64,000 nt of DNA from Tipula vernalis (Eukaryota > Arthropoda > Insecta > Diptera > Tipulidae): the NCBI GenBank assembly GCA_958295665.1, contig OY282558.1:310096092-310160091 (forward strand). The letters are read 5' to 3'. The notes below the pieces were generated by a model, which had not been told where the DNA came from, made no database searches, and was given only the letters and a program-made list of their open reading frames with translations. How positions within the stretch are numbered: position 1 is the stretch's first letter; each line of letters begins with the position of its first letter. Positions 55,037 through 64,000 of this stretch are shown here, one piece after another. The translations under genes were made by a program, and so were the position numbers.

Positions 55037-56860
55037 TCCGTAGTGGAATTTCAAAAAAAATTCATTTCATCGAAATGCTGATACATTTTGATGTTTAAAT
55101 GGCATAATTTAGCAAACTTACTAAAAATCTAAACAGTTTTAACTTAAATTTAAAACATTTTAAAAAAGCTTTTAAAAGTTCATATTTTTTGGTCAATGGT
55201 TCTCCCAAATTTGAGAAATTCTTATTGGGACTTTTTGATAATTGTGGGAGTTGCTCATTTTAAAAACTATATAAGACGCATCTCCACCCCGATAATGAAC
55301 ATAACTTACACTAAATGCGTTAGTAGAGAATTTTTTCAAAGCAAAGCCTTTTTGGAAAGCCCTCTTCCAATCAACTATTAGTAATTATGTACTTCGTGTA
55401 TTGGTAATTTGGCATAAACGTTATAAACGATACGATCAATTGTTATGATGTTTCAACACTTCAAACCGTTTCAGTAATAATAGATAATTTTTTTATGTAA
55501 CTGCCACGTTTTCTTTAGAATGTATAATTTTAACAATGGAGTTTCCTCCTAGATTATGAACTTTATGTTATGATTATATCTTCATCTTTGGAACTGAAAG
55601 TGAATTACTTTTTTACAGACTTTAGAAATATAAAGAAAATTAGCTAATAAAATTTTTATTGGAAAAACTTTCTAAAAAAAGTTTTAAGCATCATCTTGAT
55701 GCAATTTTCCTATATTAAAGCATTAATTACTTATAATTATACTATGTGAAATATATGCAGATTTTAAATTAAGCCATTAAAATAATTTTATTTTAGTCTA
55801 AATGAAACTCAAGATTAAATTAAGTCTACAATATTGCAAGCTTCTTGTTTATTATTTTGTCACACCATCGAGTTTTAATGTTGTTCCAAGTACCAAAGCA
55901 CAGCACGTACATCGTTATACGAGAAATGGTTTGAAATGACGTCAGTCGCAAAAAATTATTGCCAAAACGATGTTTATTATACCAACCGACTAAAGTTTAG
56001 TACACGATAAACTAAATAACTGGTTTGCTTACAAATTATAAAATATTTACGCCATTTGTTTGTACCGGTTATATGACCGGTCGTTTTTTGATATTTATTT
56101 TATAAAAATTATAATCGAACTTCTGACAACGAAATGACATACTTTTAAATTTTTTCGTATAACAATTAAAAGACCAATACAAAATGAATCCAAAAGAAAA
56201 ATTGTTGTTCACATTAAAAAGACTTTTCTGACAAGTTATAATACGAGCGGTAGCATGTCTTAGTACGCATACAAAATATTAATATATTTTACAATTTATT
56301 TGTACAAGTATGCGTTTCTTTCCGAAAACTAGACGTCTACCCTGAAAAAAGACTACTTAGCTGTTGCATCATTTTTAGGATATGTCGTTTTTCGGAGTGC
56401 TGAACTAAAAGGCTGAGAATTGGACATTCAATTTTTTTATCAAAACTGTACCCTGTCTCTATCTCACCAAAGGAGTATTTGTAAGTGCATCCTTTCCATT
56501 TTTTGGAAGTCGAGTTATTTTATAATGGAAACCAGCCTTTAACGTTACATGTTCGGTGTTAAAAAACTAAGCTTACTGGATACATTTTCATAAAGAGCAA
56601 TTACCTCACAATTATATTTATAAAAAAAATTAAAATGTTAAAATTAATTTTTTGCACTAAGTATATAATTTTAAATATAATTTTGAAACACAGCTACTTC
56701 TATCTAGTCATGAACTGTTATGGATTTAAAGTAAAGTTCCGCGTATAAAACTAAAATATGACAATAAGCACCACAGAAGAAACGTTGATAATGTTGGCCT
56801 GCTTTAGTTGCTGCATTAATGTAATTTCTAGATTTTGTGTGAAAATATAGTTACTTTATT
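55037..56860. other. No gene recognised
   Basis: AT-rich. The short open frame 55196-55381 shows no family motif. Confidence 0.3.
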
Positions 56861-56861
56861 T

Positions 56862-57180
56862 ATTTATTTATTGGTTTACATAAATTTTAAGACACCTCAT
56901 TTTGAGCCTGGGCTCATTTGCAATGGGTTGTCAGAACAAAACAGGGGGTTAACGGCATAATAATATCAGTTCTGCTCTTAATTGCATATTTAAAAATCGC
57001 TTATATATTTAAAATAGCCACACCAGTGGCTTGAGCAAATCCATTTGCTGAATATACTCGGTTGATGAGTGCCATTACCCTCTTACCTGCATTGATAGGT
57101 ACCAATTGTTTGGTATTGTCCCATAAAAATCGTTTAGCTGTGTGAGTTTGTCGAATTGTAGTATTTCGTCCTTAGTCAAA
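56862..57180 (-). repeat. LINE 3'-end remnant with (TAAA)n tail
   Basis: On the minus strand it ends CCCATTGCAAATGAGCCCAG, GCTCAAAATGAGGTGTCTTA, then AATTTATGTAAACCAATAAA with TAAATAAATAAA. The end is related to that at 31955-32040. About 250 bp upstream on the minus strand may be its 3' UTR; no reverse transcriptase is seen. Confidence 0.55.
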
Positions 57181-57444
57181 ATTTGTTTGTCAAAATTATC
57201 GTTAAATTTAAAATTTGTCAAAAACTTTACATGTCTGCTCCTTATGCTCATTTGTCTCGTCTAAGTTCTTCATTTCTCTGGATTCGTATGCAACAGCTCT
57301 TGACAAGGTTGTCTCTTCTGCAAATTTCATTATTAATTTTGTTATTTATATATTGGGCGAAACAATATTTTTAAAAGTTCCTTTAATTTCTTGATTGATG
57401 ATATAAAATAAATTTTATCGATAATATTTATCGATTAATTTGCC

Positions 57445-57715
57445 CACGTTTTTTACTTTCTTTTACTCTAGTAAAATAAAGTATAATAATCATGAAAATT
57501 TTGGACTTTGAGATTTTTAGAGATTTATCTGTTTTGAGCTCCCCTGAGTTCGAAAAGTGGGTTTCGAAATGGTGTCTGTCTGTCAGTCTGTTAGCCTGTG
57601 TCAGAGATGCTTTAACCAATCGAACTGAAACTTCAGATTTAAGCTTTTTTGATAAATTGGACTGTCCCAATGAATTTTATTCCAAATCGGCTAACCGGAA
57701 GTGGCCACTCCCCAA
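57445..57715 (+). repeat. Repeat family D, right-hand copy, piece 1 of 3
   Basis: Matches 51217-50947 on the minus strand (about 85%), including TTTTACTCTAGTAAAATAAA, TTTTGGACTTTGAGATTTTT and GGCTAACCGGAAGTGGCCAC. It stops at 57715, exactly where the foldless insertion 57711-61125 starts. Confidence 0.85.
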
Positions 57716-58269
57716 TTAACAATTTGATAGGTAAATTGTCCTAGACAGCAAAAACAAAGCTGTTACAACGTCGTGAAATCAGAAAAATTACACAAATTAG
57801 TTATAAATGTTAAATAGATATTGAATAAGTTTTTAAAACGTTGTGGCAGTGAAAAAAAAGCTAATTAGCTTAAGTAGGTATATAAGACATTCCAGCAGGG
57901 ATTTTGTTATACGGCATAAAGCAAAACAGTCATGAGAAAAGCAATTTTGCTGTGGTAGTCAACTAAACAAATATGACAGCTATAATACTTTATTTATTTT
58001 TTTTTTGTAATTTTCAAACATATTTGCATTTAATCAAAATTACTGTTAAAATAACAAAATAGATAGAAAATAAGTCTAAAAGAAATTTAGAAGTAATTTT
58101 GGAGGTGGAAAAGGATTTTTTCGGCTATGATTATTTACGGATGCAAAAATCCAATATGCTGTGCTGTCTAGTTTTGCGCTTTATGACATAAAATCAAATA
58201 AGTCGAATATAATGGCGAACAAACATTTATATAATTGTTTATAATTTTATTTATTTATTAATTTATAAT

Positions 58270-58905
58270 AATTGTAAATGGTGATGTGGTATCTTGCAAA
58301 TGAGTCTTGCTAAATACTCTGTTTGAAGAGGCATCTTGCAATTGACTAGGACCAGTTGATGCGGATGGGTGTAACGTAACAGTAAGATTTGTTGGTTGTT
58401 CCATTGCTTTTTTGCGACTATCGAGTACATCTTGCACCGAAGGAATATTTAATATATCTTAATTTAAAAAAAATTCATTAAAAAATTAATAAAAATTAAC
58501 AAAATAATTTGCTTTACTTGCTCTTCGGAAGTGGCTCGTTCTTCTAACCTTTGCATACCCGGTACTGCCAGCTGATACTCCGAATATTTGGCGAGCAAGC
58601 GTGCCAGTTCTGAGCACCATGAGTTATCGGCTTTTTGCTCTGTTACCTAACCCTTGATATTTGAGGAACTCTTTGGTGTCCGGTGTATAATGAACGATAC
58701 CATTATTTTCGTCTCCTTCAAACCAGCACGCCGGACACACAAACAATTCCTTCTTGCTTACAGTTTCGAGAACACAGAAAACCTAATAATCATAACAAAC
58801 CTATTAATAATACTCTTATAATATTAAAAAACTTAAAATCACTAGAAAAAATGATTTCATAGCAAACACTTACCATTATTAAATATAAAATGTACTATTT
58901 CAGTA
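58270..58905 (-). pseudogene. Two exon-like blocks of an unrecognised protein
   Basis: The minus strand shows a GTAAGTG donor at about 58875, an acceptor (TTATTAG) near 58780 and then VFCVLETVSKKELFVCPACW with FEGDENNGIVHYTPDTKEFL. A frameshift near 58650 is followed by SWCSELARLLAKYSEYQLAV with PGMQRLEERATSEEQ. A second block after ~58455 reads VQDVLDSRKKAMEQPTNLTV. Codon use and splice signals look like a real former gene. The first block is faintly like the N-terminal part of DUF4806-type insect proteins. It is probably the gene of the surrounding insertion. Function unknown. Confidence 0.4.
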
Positions 58906-58984
58906 ATTACCGCGTTAATCTGACAATAATGTTGAATGACAAATTACAGAAATCCAACTTGATATGTCAATTGGTTTGGAAAAA

Positions 58985-59150
58985 GAAAAACCGCTTAACT
59001 CAAAGCAAAATTACTTATCTAACAACGAAACTGCTTACCACACAGCAAAATTTATATGTGTTAACTAAACGTGGATAAAAGAAGAAAACTGCTTAACTCA
59101 AAGCAAAATTGTTTAACACACAGCAAAACTGCTTAACACACCGCAGAATC
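58985..59150. repeat. Degenerate ~21-bp tandem array
   Basis: AACTGCTTAACTCAAAGCAAA and AACTGCTTAACACACAGCAA variants, about seven units. Single units occur elsewhere in 57711-61125 only. Confidence 0.75.
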
Positions 59151-61125
59151 TAAATCTGTACTATGTGTAAATTTATAACTAAAACAATGTTGTTAATCCT
59201 CTAGCAGGTATTTCCGCTTTTAAACGGAGCACAGAAAACATGAATAATAAATAGAAAATTATTATTTGCTTTTGTACTCTTTGCACAGAATTACGTTTTT
59301 ATAAGTTGTTAAAAATATTATAGGTGTATGTTCGTTAACGGTTATTATTTGCGTAATTCAAGCACTTCAGTTAAATATTTATGTAAACAAAATTGGGCAG
59401 ACAAATATTTAACTGTCGCGTCACAATGTTGAAGCATACAAGAGATATTATTAGTGCCTTGTTTTTCTTGTCGTAGAAATCAGAGAGTAGAAAGATAGAA
59501 CATTCATAATGTTCTGATCTACAGTGCAGCATATTCTTGATGTGCTTGAGAGGCACCATTCGAGTATAACGACCGATGTTAACAGTACTTGGTAGGAGTA
59601 CCTCGAGTGCAAAGAGCTAAGAATATAAAATGTAGCAAGGCAATAGTAAAATAGTTTGCATTGCTCAAAACAGGAAAACGCATCTCGCTTGATTTAACGC
59701 AAGTGTGCTAGTAAGTTTTAAAAGGCTTCGTTTGCAATTGAGAGATATGTATAAATAAAATTATCTCACATACGCATGTGCATTCGTGAGACCAAATATT
59801 ATTATACTGGTGGTTGGTGCTTTTACAGTTCAACCGGGAATTAGAATTTCAATTAGTGATGTTTTTGTATTAGATAATCTTTGTTAATGTAGTAATATAT
59901 TAGTAATTTTAACAGGAGACAATTTTAGACCTAATATTCGAATTTTTTCATATTAAAATTACCCTACCATAATTTTCCCAGTCAGAAAAAATTACCTGCT
60001 AGACAGTTAAAGTAAGTAATATTCCATGCAAAGTCCAACAGCTAAAACGCTTAACACAAAACAATAATGTTTTATGATCAGTGATTTTCTCATTCAAAAG
60101 CTAATTAGTTACTTAAAACATTTAATATATTTTGGTTACTTTTTCGTAAGACAATATAGCTGTAATAATATTTAATTTAGGACAAATAGTTAAAATGGTT
60201 ATCTATTATGCTATTTAGCTGTTACATATATTAAAGCCATCTTTTAATTTAGTTTTTCTTCTCATAAAAATGGCTGCATCATTTATCTGGTTAAAAAAGT
60301 TCGACAAAAGCAACTTTATCACATGCAAATATTAAAAAAAAAAACGCCAATCTTCAGCTTTTGGTTGATTACCAGAAGCATTTTAACAGATTTGGATTTA
60401 TTTTTCAGGAAAAATAAATTTTTCGAAAAATTTTTTGATTTTAATTTTATTATTAATATCAAATATTTTTAAGTCGCGTTTTCCTTTTCGGACCTACTTT
60501 TTCAAACTGGTTTATGAAATTTGTTTCCCGTGTATTTTTACGATTAAAAATCACAAGCAAAGTCATATTTCCTTGTCAATATTTCATATAAAATATTTAT
60601 GACATTTATTATTGAAGTAAAGAAAACATAATTAAAATGACAGTATTAAAGTTTTAGATATAGAAATTTGTTTTTTACCAATCATTTAGTAACAAATTGT
60701 TATTGTTACAATAATTTTCAAAATAATAGCTCTTTAGATATTTCTGACTGTTTTGCTATTTTGAAACCAATTCCCTTAACTATGTCTTTGCTGCTATAAC
60801 ATTAATTTTTCTTATGTAACTATTTTGCGTGAAGCACAGCGAAACTGCAAATATATTTTTTTTGCTATTTGGGAACCTATATTTTTAAATAAATCAAACT
60901 GCTGTCTCAAAATTAATTTACCATTTATTACGAGTTTGTTGTTTGAGGTTGCTATAACATATCGGCAAGCAAACTACGATTACCATTTTTGCTGCTATTG
61001 CGTCGACAAACCAACAAACTGACGTTTTTGGTCATTTTTTAAGAAGTTATTATAACTAAATTGCTTTGAATTTTAGATGGCACAACGTTTTGACAACTCC
61101 AAATTGTTACTTGGTGGGTCCCTTG

Positions 61126-61225
61126 GTCCAGAAAATTTATTTTTCAAATATCTTAAAAAGTATAAGGTTTACAAAAAACTACTTAATACAAAATGTTTCC
61201 AAAAATTAAAAAAAAAATTAAAAAT
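61126..61225 (+). repeat. Repeat family D, right-hand copy, piece 2 of 3
   Basis: CCAGAAAATTTATTTTTCAA and AAGTATAAGGTTTACAAAAA, then AATACAAAATGTTTCCAAAA continue the family D sequence directly from where piece 1 ended. Confidence 0.82.
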
Positions 61226-61722
61226 TAAAAAATTAAAAAAGAAAAATTAAAAACCAACGGGTGAGTTTACGCTCAACTAGCAAAAGTATTATGTGAAAAC
61301 CTTTATGTATTAGTATTCATTGAATCATTTCAAGCCTCTTCGATGGGCCTGAGAAACCAATGCAGATAAACGGCTCTCGTTCACTAAGCTTGTTAAATCA
61401 CGTTACATTTTTGGTTTAAAATTGGTCAAATTGGGTTATTTTGGGTTTGGAGGACGAACCTTACCGAGATTAATTGTTTAATTAAAAATTGAAATTTATA
61501 ATTTATTTGTTGACAACGAGAAATGCAAACGACAATATTTCAGTATAGCTGAGCAAAGTACATTTCAGTTAAGTTAATCATCGAAAGCTGCCCTGTACGC
61601 TTTAAAATGCAGTACACCATTACACTCATACACGGCAATCTGGTTAAAGATTCCATATTTAAAGTTTTGTGAATGGTCACGACAAATCCAGTGAACAAAG
61701 CAAAGTGGCATCGCCGATTTGA

Positions 61723-62034
61723 TCAGTTTAAACTAAATGAAAAAGGCGGTTCTATTATACAAAGACGGTATTTTGACTGTAAAATCATAGCCGCTGGAAA
61801 GACGGTAGCATGTCTTCCTGCGGCTTCTTTCTTGTGTGCATCTTTACAGAATGTCATTCGAATCTGTTTACCACTTTCATAGTTTTTGTTTCCTGCGCTC
61901 CCCGCATAACCATACTCAGCAACAGCATGAGCAATACTAAACATAGCATACGGATTAAGGCTCAACCAGCCAAAAATTATAAACTTAAACATTTTAACGA
62001 CACTAATTTTTCTTAATTTTTTTTGACATTCCAA
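61723..62034 (-). CDS. Hypothetical ORF, 103 codons (or 89 from an inner ATG)
   Basis: MECQKKLRKISVVKMFKFII starts the frame; from the inner Met at ~61992 the N-terminus MFKFIIFGWLSLNPYAMF with SIAHA is hydrophobic and could be a signal peptide. The mature part (EYGYAGSAGNKNYESGKQIR) is rich in Gly, Tyr and Lys. The region is clearly less AT-rich than its surroundings. Against it being a gene: the start overlaps a repeated CCAGCCAAAAATTATAAAC sequence (61968 and 62034), and the opposite strand is also open. No family is recognised. Confidence 0.3.
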   Translation of the reverse strand: MECQKKLRKISVVKMFKFIIFGWLSLNPYAMFSIAHAVAEYGYAGSAGNKNYESGKQIRMTFCKDAHKKEAAGRHATVFPAAMILQSKYRLCIIEPPFSFSLN

Positions 62035-62638
62035 CCAGCGAAAAATTTTAAACTTAAAAAGTTTAGTGGAACGATTGTATTATTGATTACATTATTTTTC
62101 GATATTTGATTTCCACCAAACTGTTTTCCTTCTAATGAAATAAACTTGAATATTTTAAACTGTTTTTTTGTCACAAAATAAAAAAAATATTGAATTACAA
62201 ATTGTTATCAAAATGGCAAACAAAATGGGCCCCAATGGGTTTGTAATTCATAAACACGAAACACAAATTTTTTTCATTTTTTCCATTTATAAAAAAATCG
62301 GCAGAAAAATGTTGCCAAATTAGCAAATAAATTAATACCACCGTAAAACCTATAAAAATAAAATTTAAATTTATAAATATAAAAGAAATCGCATGAAATA
62401 CAAATCTTTGCATCTACCGCATCAAAAATTTATTTGGATTTGACATTTGTTTCTTAAGTTTGGACGCAAAATCGCGCATTCTTAATTTTTCTTAATTGAC
62501 AGTTCTAATTTAACGAAGCTTCGTTAAATTTCTTAAGTGACGTTAATTTTTCGCTAGGCAAGAATACAAAAATCCTATCTACCGCATTCTTAGGTTTTGT
62601 TAATTCTTAATTTTTAAGTTTATAATTTTTCGCCGGTC
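62033..62638. mobile_element. MITE-like element with CCAGCGAAAAATT ends, ~605 bp
   Basis: CCAGCGAAAAATTTTAAACTT at 62034 is inverted at 62614-62638 (AAGTTTATAATTTTTCGCCGG). A further unit lies at 62546-62556 and a direct copy at 61968. A perfect 24-bp palindrome (AATTTAACGAAG mirrored) lies at 62511-62534. Interior without coding content. Confidence 0.55.
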
Positions 62639-63019
62639 ACCACTTTAAACAATTTCAAAATTATTATTTTATTATGTATCAATGTATAAGTGTCATTTTC
62701 ACAGCTCGCTTAGATGTACATTATAATATGTAATAAATAAAGTAAGTGTGTAATTCTGTTTGTTTCTAATGTACTTCCATTTCATGTTTTTGAATCACTT
62801 ACACTACACATGCATAACATTTTTGCCTTTATATTTTAATCCGACGGAAATTGAAATTCGAATTATAAAGTGTGCAAGTTCGGTACATTTTGTGTTCGTT
62901 TTTCTCGTATGTATATATTTTGCAATTTCGTTCGTACCGGATTTTCCGTTCCTTTTTTTACATGCAATCTTTGACTTACCCCGCTAAAGATGTTTTCACA
63001 TCAAAAAAAAAAAAAAAAA

Positions 63020-63085
63020 AAATTTCTCAAAATTCTCTGTTTGTAAAAGAAAGTCGTGTGTTGGCCACACCTCCATTTTTTATGT
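63020..63085 (+). repeat. Repeat family D, right-hand copy, piece 3 of 3
   Basis: TTCTCAAAATTCTCTGTTTG and GTAAAAGAAAGTCGTGTGTT with GGCCACACCTCCATTTTTTA match 50768-50820 (minus strand) at about 93% and complete the family D copy. Confidence 0.85.
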
Positions 63086-63470
63086 ACATAGTCGGAAAAA
63101 AGTTTCTTCTTAGTTGTTGGAAAAATATTTTATAAGTTGTAATTCAACGTTCACCACATATAAAATAGTTGAAGCTCAGGGAGGGCCTCTCTAAAAATTA
63201 GTAAGTCTCACATACATATTTTACGTGCTAAAAATCTATTGTGCTCAATTCGCTGAATGCGTTATTATTATTTTAAGGGAAATAATTTTAAAGGAAAATC
63301 GAACAGGCAACAAATTGCGTTATCGAAATTATTTTTCTAATTTTTTAATTCTAAAGATTTTTATTGTTAAACTTCCTATGATGCAACTAGCGAGAATATA
63401 TGCAATTATCGAATGTTTGAAATAAGTAAGTTTGCTCTGACCAGACGGTGGACTAAAATTTTGCCAACAC
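63086..63470. other. No recognisable feature
   Basis: AT-rich DNA; the short open frame 63225-63425 shows no motif. Confidence 0.3.
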
Positions 63471-63479
63471 CTCGGCTTT

Positions 63480-64000
63480 ATCATCCCCCCCCCCCACAAT
63501 TGTCGGTTTTATGTAAAACCCAGAGGTTTGTGCGAGGAGCGGAGCTGAACTCCGCCCAACAGTGTGAGATTTGACTCACTAAAAAATCACCTACAGGCCA
63601 CGGGAAAAAACCCAGACCGGAACTGCTTCCGCATTACTTCGATCTTGCCCGTACTGCTTATGTCCCTCGTCCCCCTATTGCCTCCTATGGATCTGCCAAA
63701 CAACCCTTCTCGCTGTATATGATATGCTACTGTCCTCCATGCCTCTTCCGACTGGAGCATTACTTCCACTACCGTGTCCAGCATTACCTCTACCAATAAT
63801 GAAGTGAGCCGCCTCTACTCCAAAGCGTCCTTTAGGTGCACGCCATTCTCAGTGCCCCTTTCCTCTGAGTCGATAGCATTCCCATTCGATACTTTTGGTG
63901 GTTCGTAGCGCCAGTCCAAATTTCTGCCCCATATAAGATGATCGACTGCACCACTGACATAAGAACCTTTCGTCTACTAGAACGTGGTCCCCCACGTTGG
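63480..64000 (-). pseudogene. R1-like LINE, 3' part of ORF2
   Basis: From the right edge, the minus strand reads SRRKVLMSVVQSIILYGAEI with WTGATNHQKYRMGMLSTQRK and GALRMACT (64000-63840), a highly typical post-RT segment of R1/LOA-type LINEs. A jump and frameshift then lead to VVEVMLQSEEAWRTVAYHIQ (63760-63700), which is the C-terminal end of the same protein. The ~70 residues between these blocks are deleted. The 3' UTR follows and ends near a C-run at 63484-63497. The upstream RT lies outside the window. Confidence 0.82.

Larger units (their letters stand above)
57711..61125. mobile_element. Insertion of ~3.4 kb with CCAAKTAACAATTTG ends
   Basis: CCAATTAACAATTTG at 57711 and CAAATTGTTACTTGG at 61100-61117 are inverted with one mismatch, and the insertion splits a family D copy. 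The interior is rich in words such as ACACAGCAAAACTGCTTAAC in both orientations (57748, 57940, 58160, 58985-59145, 60050, 60830), which look like subterminal transposase-binding repeats. It contains two exon-like blocks on the minus strand (58270-58905). This may be an unnamed DNA transposon family. Confidence 0.5.
61226..63019. other. Second insertion in family D (~1.75 kb)
   Basis: The right side ends in an A-run (63004-63021), so it may be a retroposed sequence, although family D itself is A-rich here. The interior holds an ORF at 61723-62034 and a MITE-like inverted pair at 62033-62638. I recognise no transposase. Confidence 0.4.

Noticed and set aside
57183..57374. 63-codon ORF and similar short frames across AT-rich DNA
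   Set aside because: Length is as expected by chance and there are no motifs, splice context or composition change.
58985..59150. Regular short repeats considered as a CRISPR-like array
   Set aside because: Units are degenerate, contiguous and lack unique spacers, and the genome is eukaryotic.
63484..63497. Poly-C tracts here and at 9340 considered as functional G4 or origin sites
   Set aside because: Both lie at the edge of repeats and are simple homopolymers. Their length may be an assembly artefact.

Overview
The window is a strongly AT-rich stretch of an animal nuclear genome. It is almost certainly from an insect and probably from a fly (inference). The evidence is spliced genes with GT-AG introns, together with decayed BEL/Pao and Ty3/gypsy retroelements, a DD41D (rosa-type) mariner, P-element-like, hAT, PIF/Harbinger and Tc1-like transposase remnants, R1-, RTE- and CR1/Jockey-like LINE pieces, and many foldback repeats. 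There are no bacterial genes, no CRISPR array, and no tRNA or rRNA gene that I can recognise.

Only one apparently intact host gene is visible. It is a two-exon THEM6-like hotdog-fold gene on the minus strand (4037-4689). A second host-derived piece is a frameshifted KH-domain exon resembling NOVA/pasilla (7132-7410, minus). It lies between the arms of a long inverted repeat and looks like a captured or trapped pseudo-exon.

Layout. 1-3.5 kb: decayed BEL/Pao pol with a nested repeat (family A), then Tc1-like scraps. 3.9-4.7 kb: THEM6-like gene. 5.1-8.3 kb: two large inverted-repeat elements, the second holding the KH pseudo-exon. 8.5-9.3 kb: second copy of family A. 9.8-18.2 kb: a dense colony of one LTR family (solo, head-to-head, nested and truncated LTRs), including a 3.15-kb element that encodes gag and protease but lacks reverse transcriptase; a Harbinger remnant and a palindromic MITE with a short matching empty sequence lie among them. 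18.5-22.6 kb: decayed gypsy element (minus). 23.7-27.5 kb: a different gypsy element (plus) without RNase H. 27.5-28.1 kb: LINE fragment. 28-33 kb: repeats, C/A-rich arrays and a near-perfect ~150-bp-arm palindrome. 33.8-34.7 kb: internally deleted DD41D mariner with clean TIRs. 36.3-37.1 kb: P-element-like transposase. 37.5-39.1 kb: decayed protein of a family with SDG...QYKN and GKGPCxGxGG motifs. 39.8-41.9 kb: ~1.1-kb diverged direct duplication. 42.7-44.0 kb: repeat families B and C and an RTE-like fragment. 47.0-48.5 kb: hAT element. 48.8-50.2 kb: decayed transposase-domain gene. 50.7-63.1 kb: repeat family D, of which the right-hand copy has been split into three collinear pieces by later insertions. 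54.3-55.0 kb: a foldback element built of inverted minisatellites. 63.6-64.0 kb: R1-like LINE end.

The genes do not form an operon or pathway. The shared theme is nested, mostly dead mobile DNA around one small metabolic gene. The most unusual parts are the protease-only LTR element and its cluster of facing LTRs at RTAT sites, the KH exon inside a foldback, the very young-looking palindrome at 32.5-32.8 kb, and the split family-D copy. All family calls come from reading translated motifs by eye; no database search was run.
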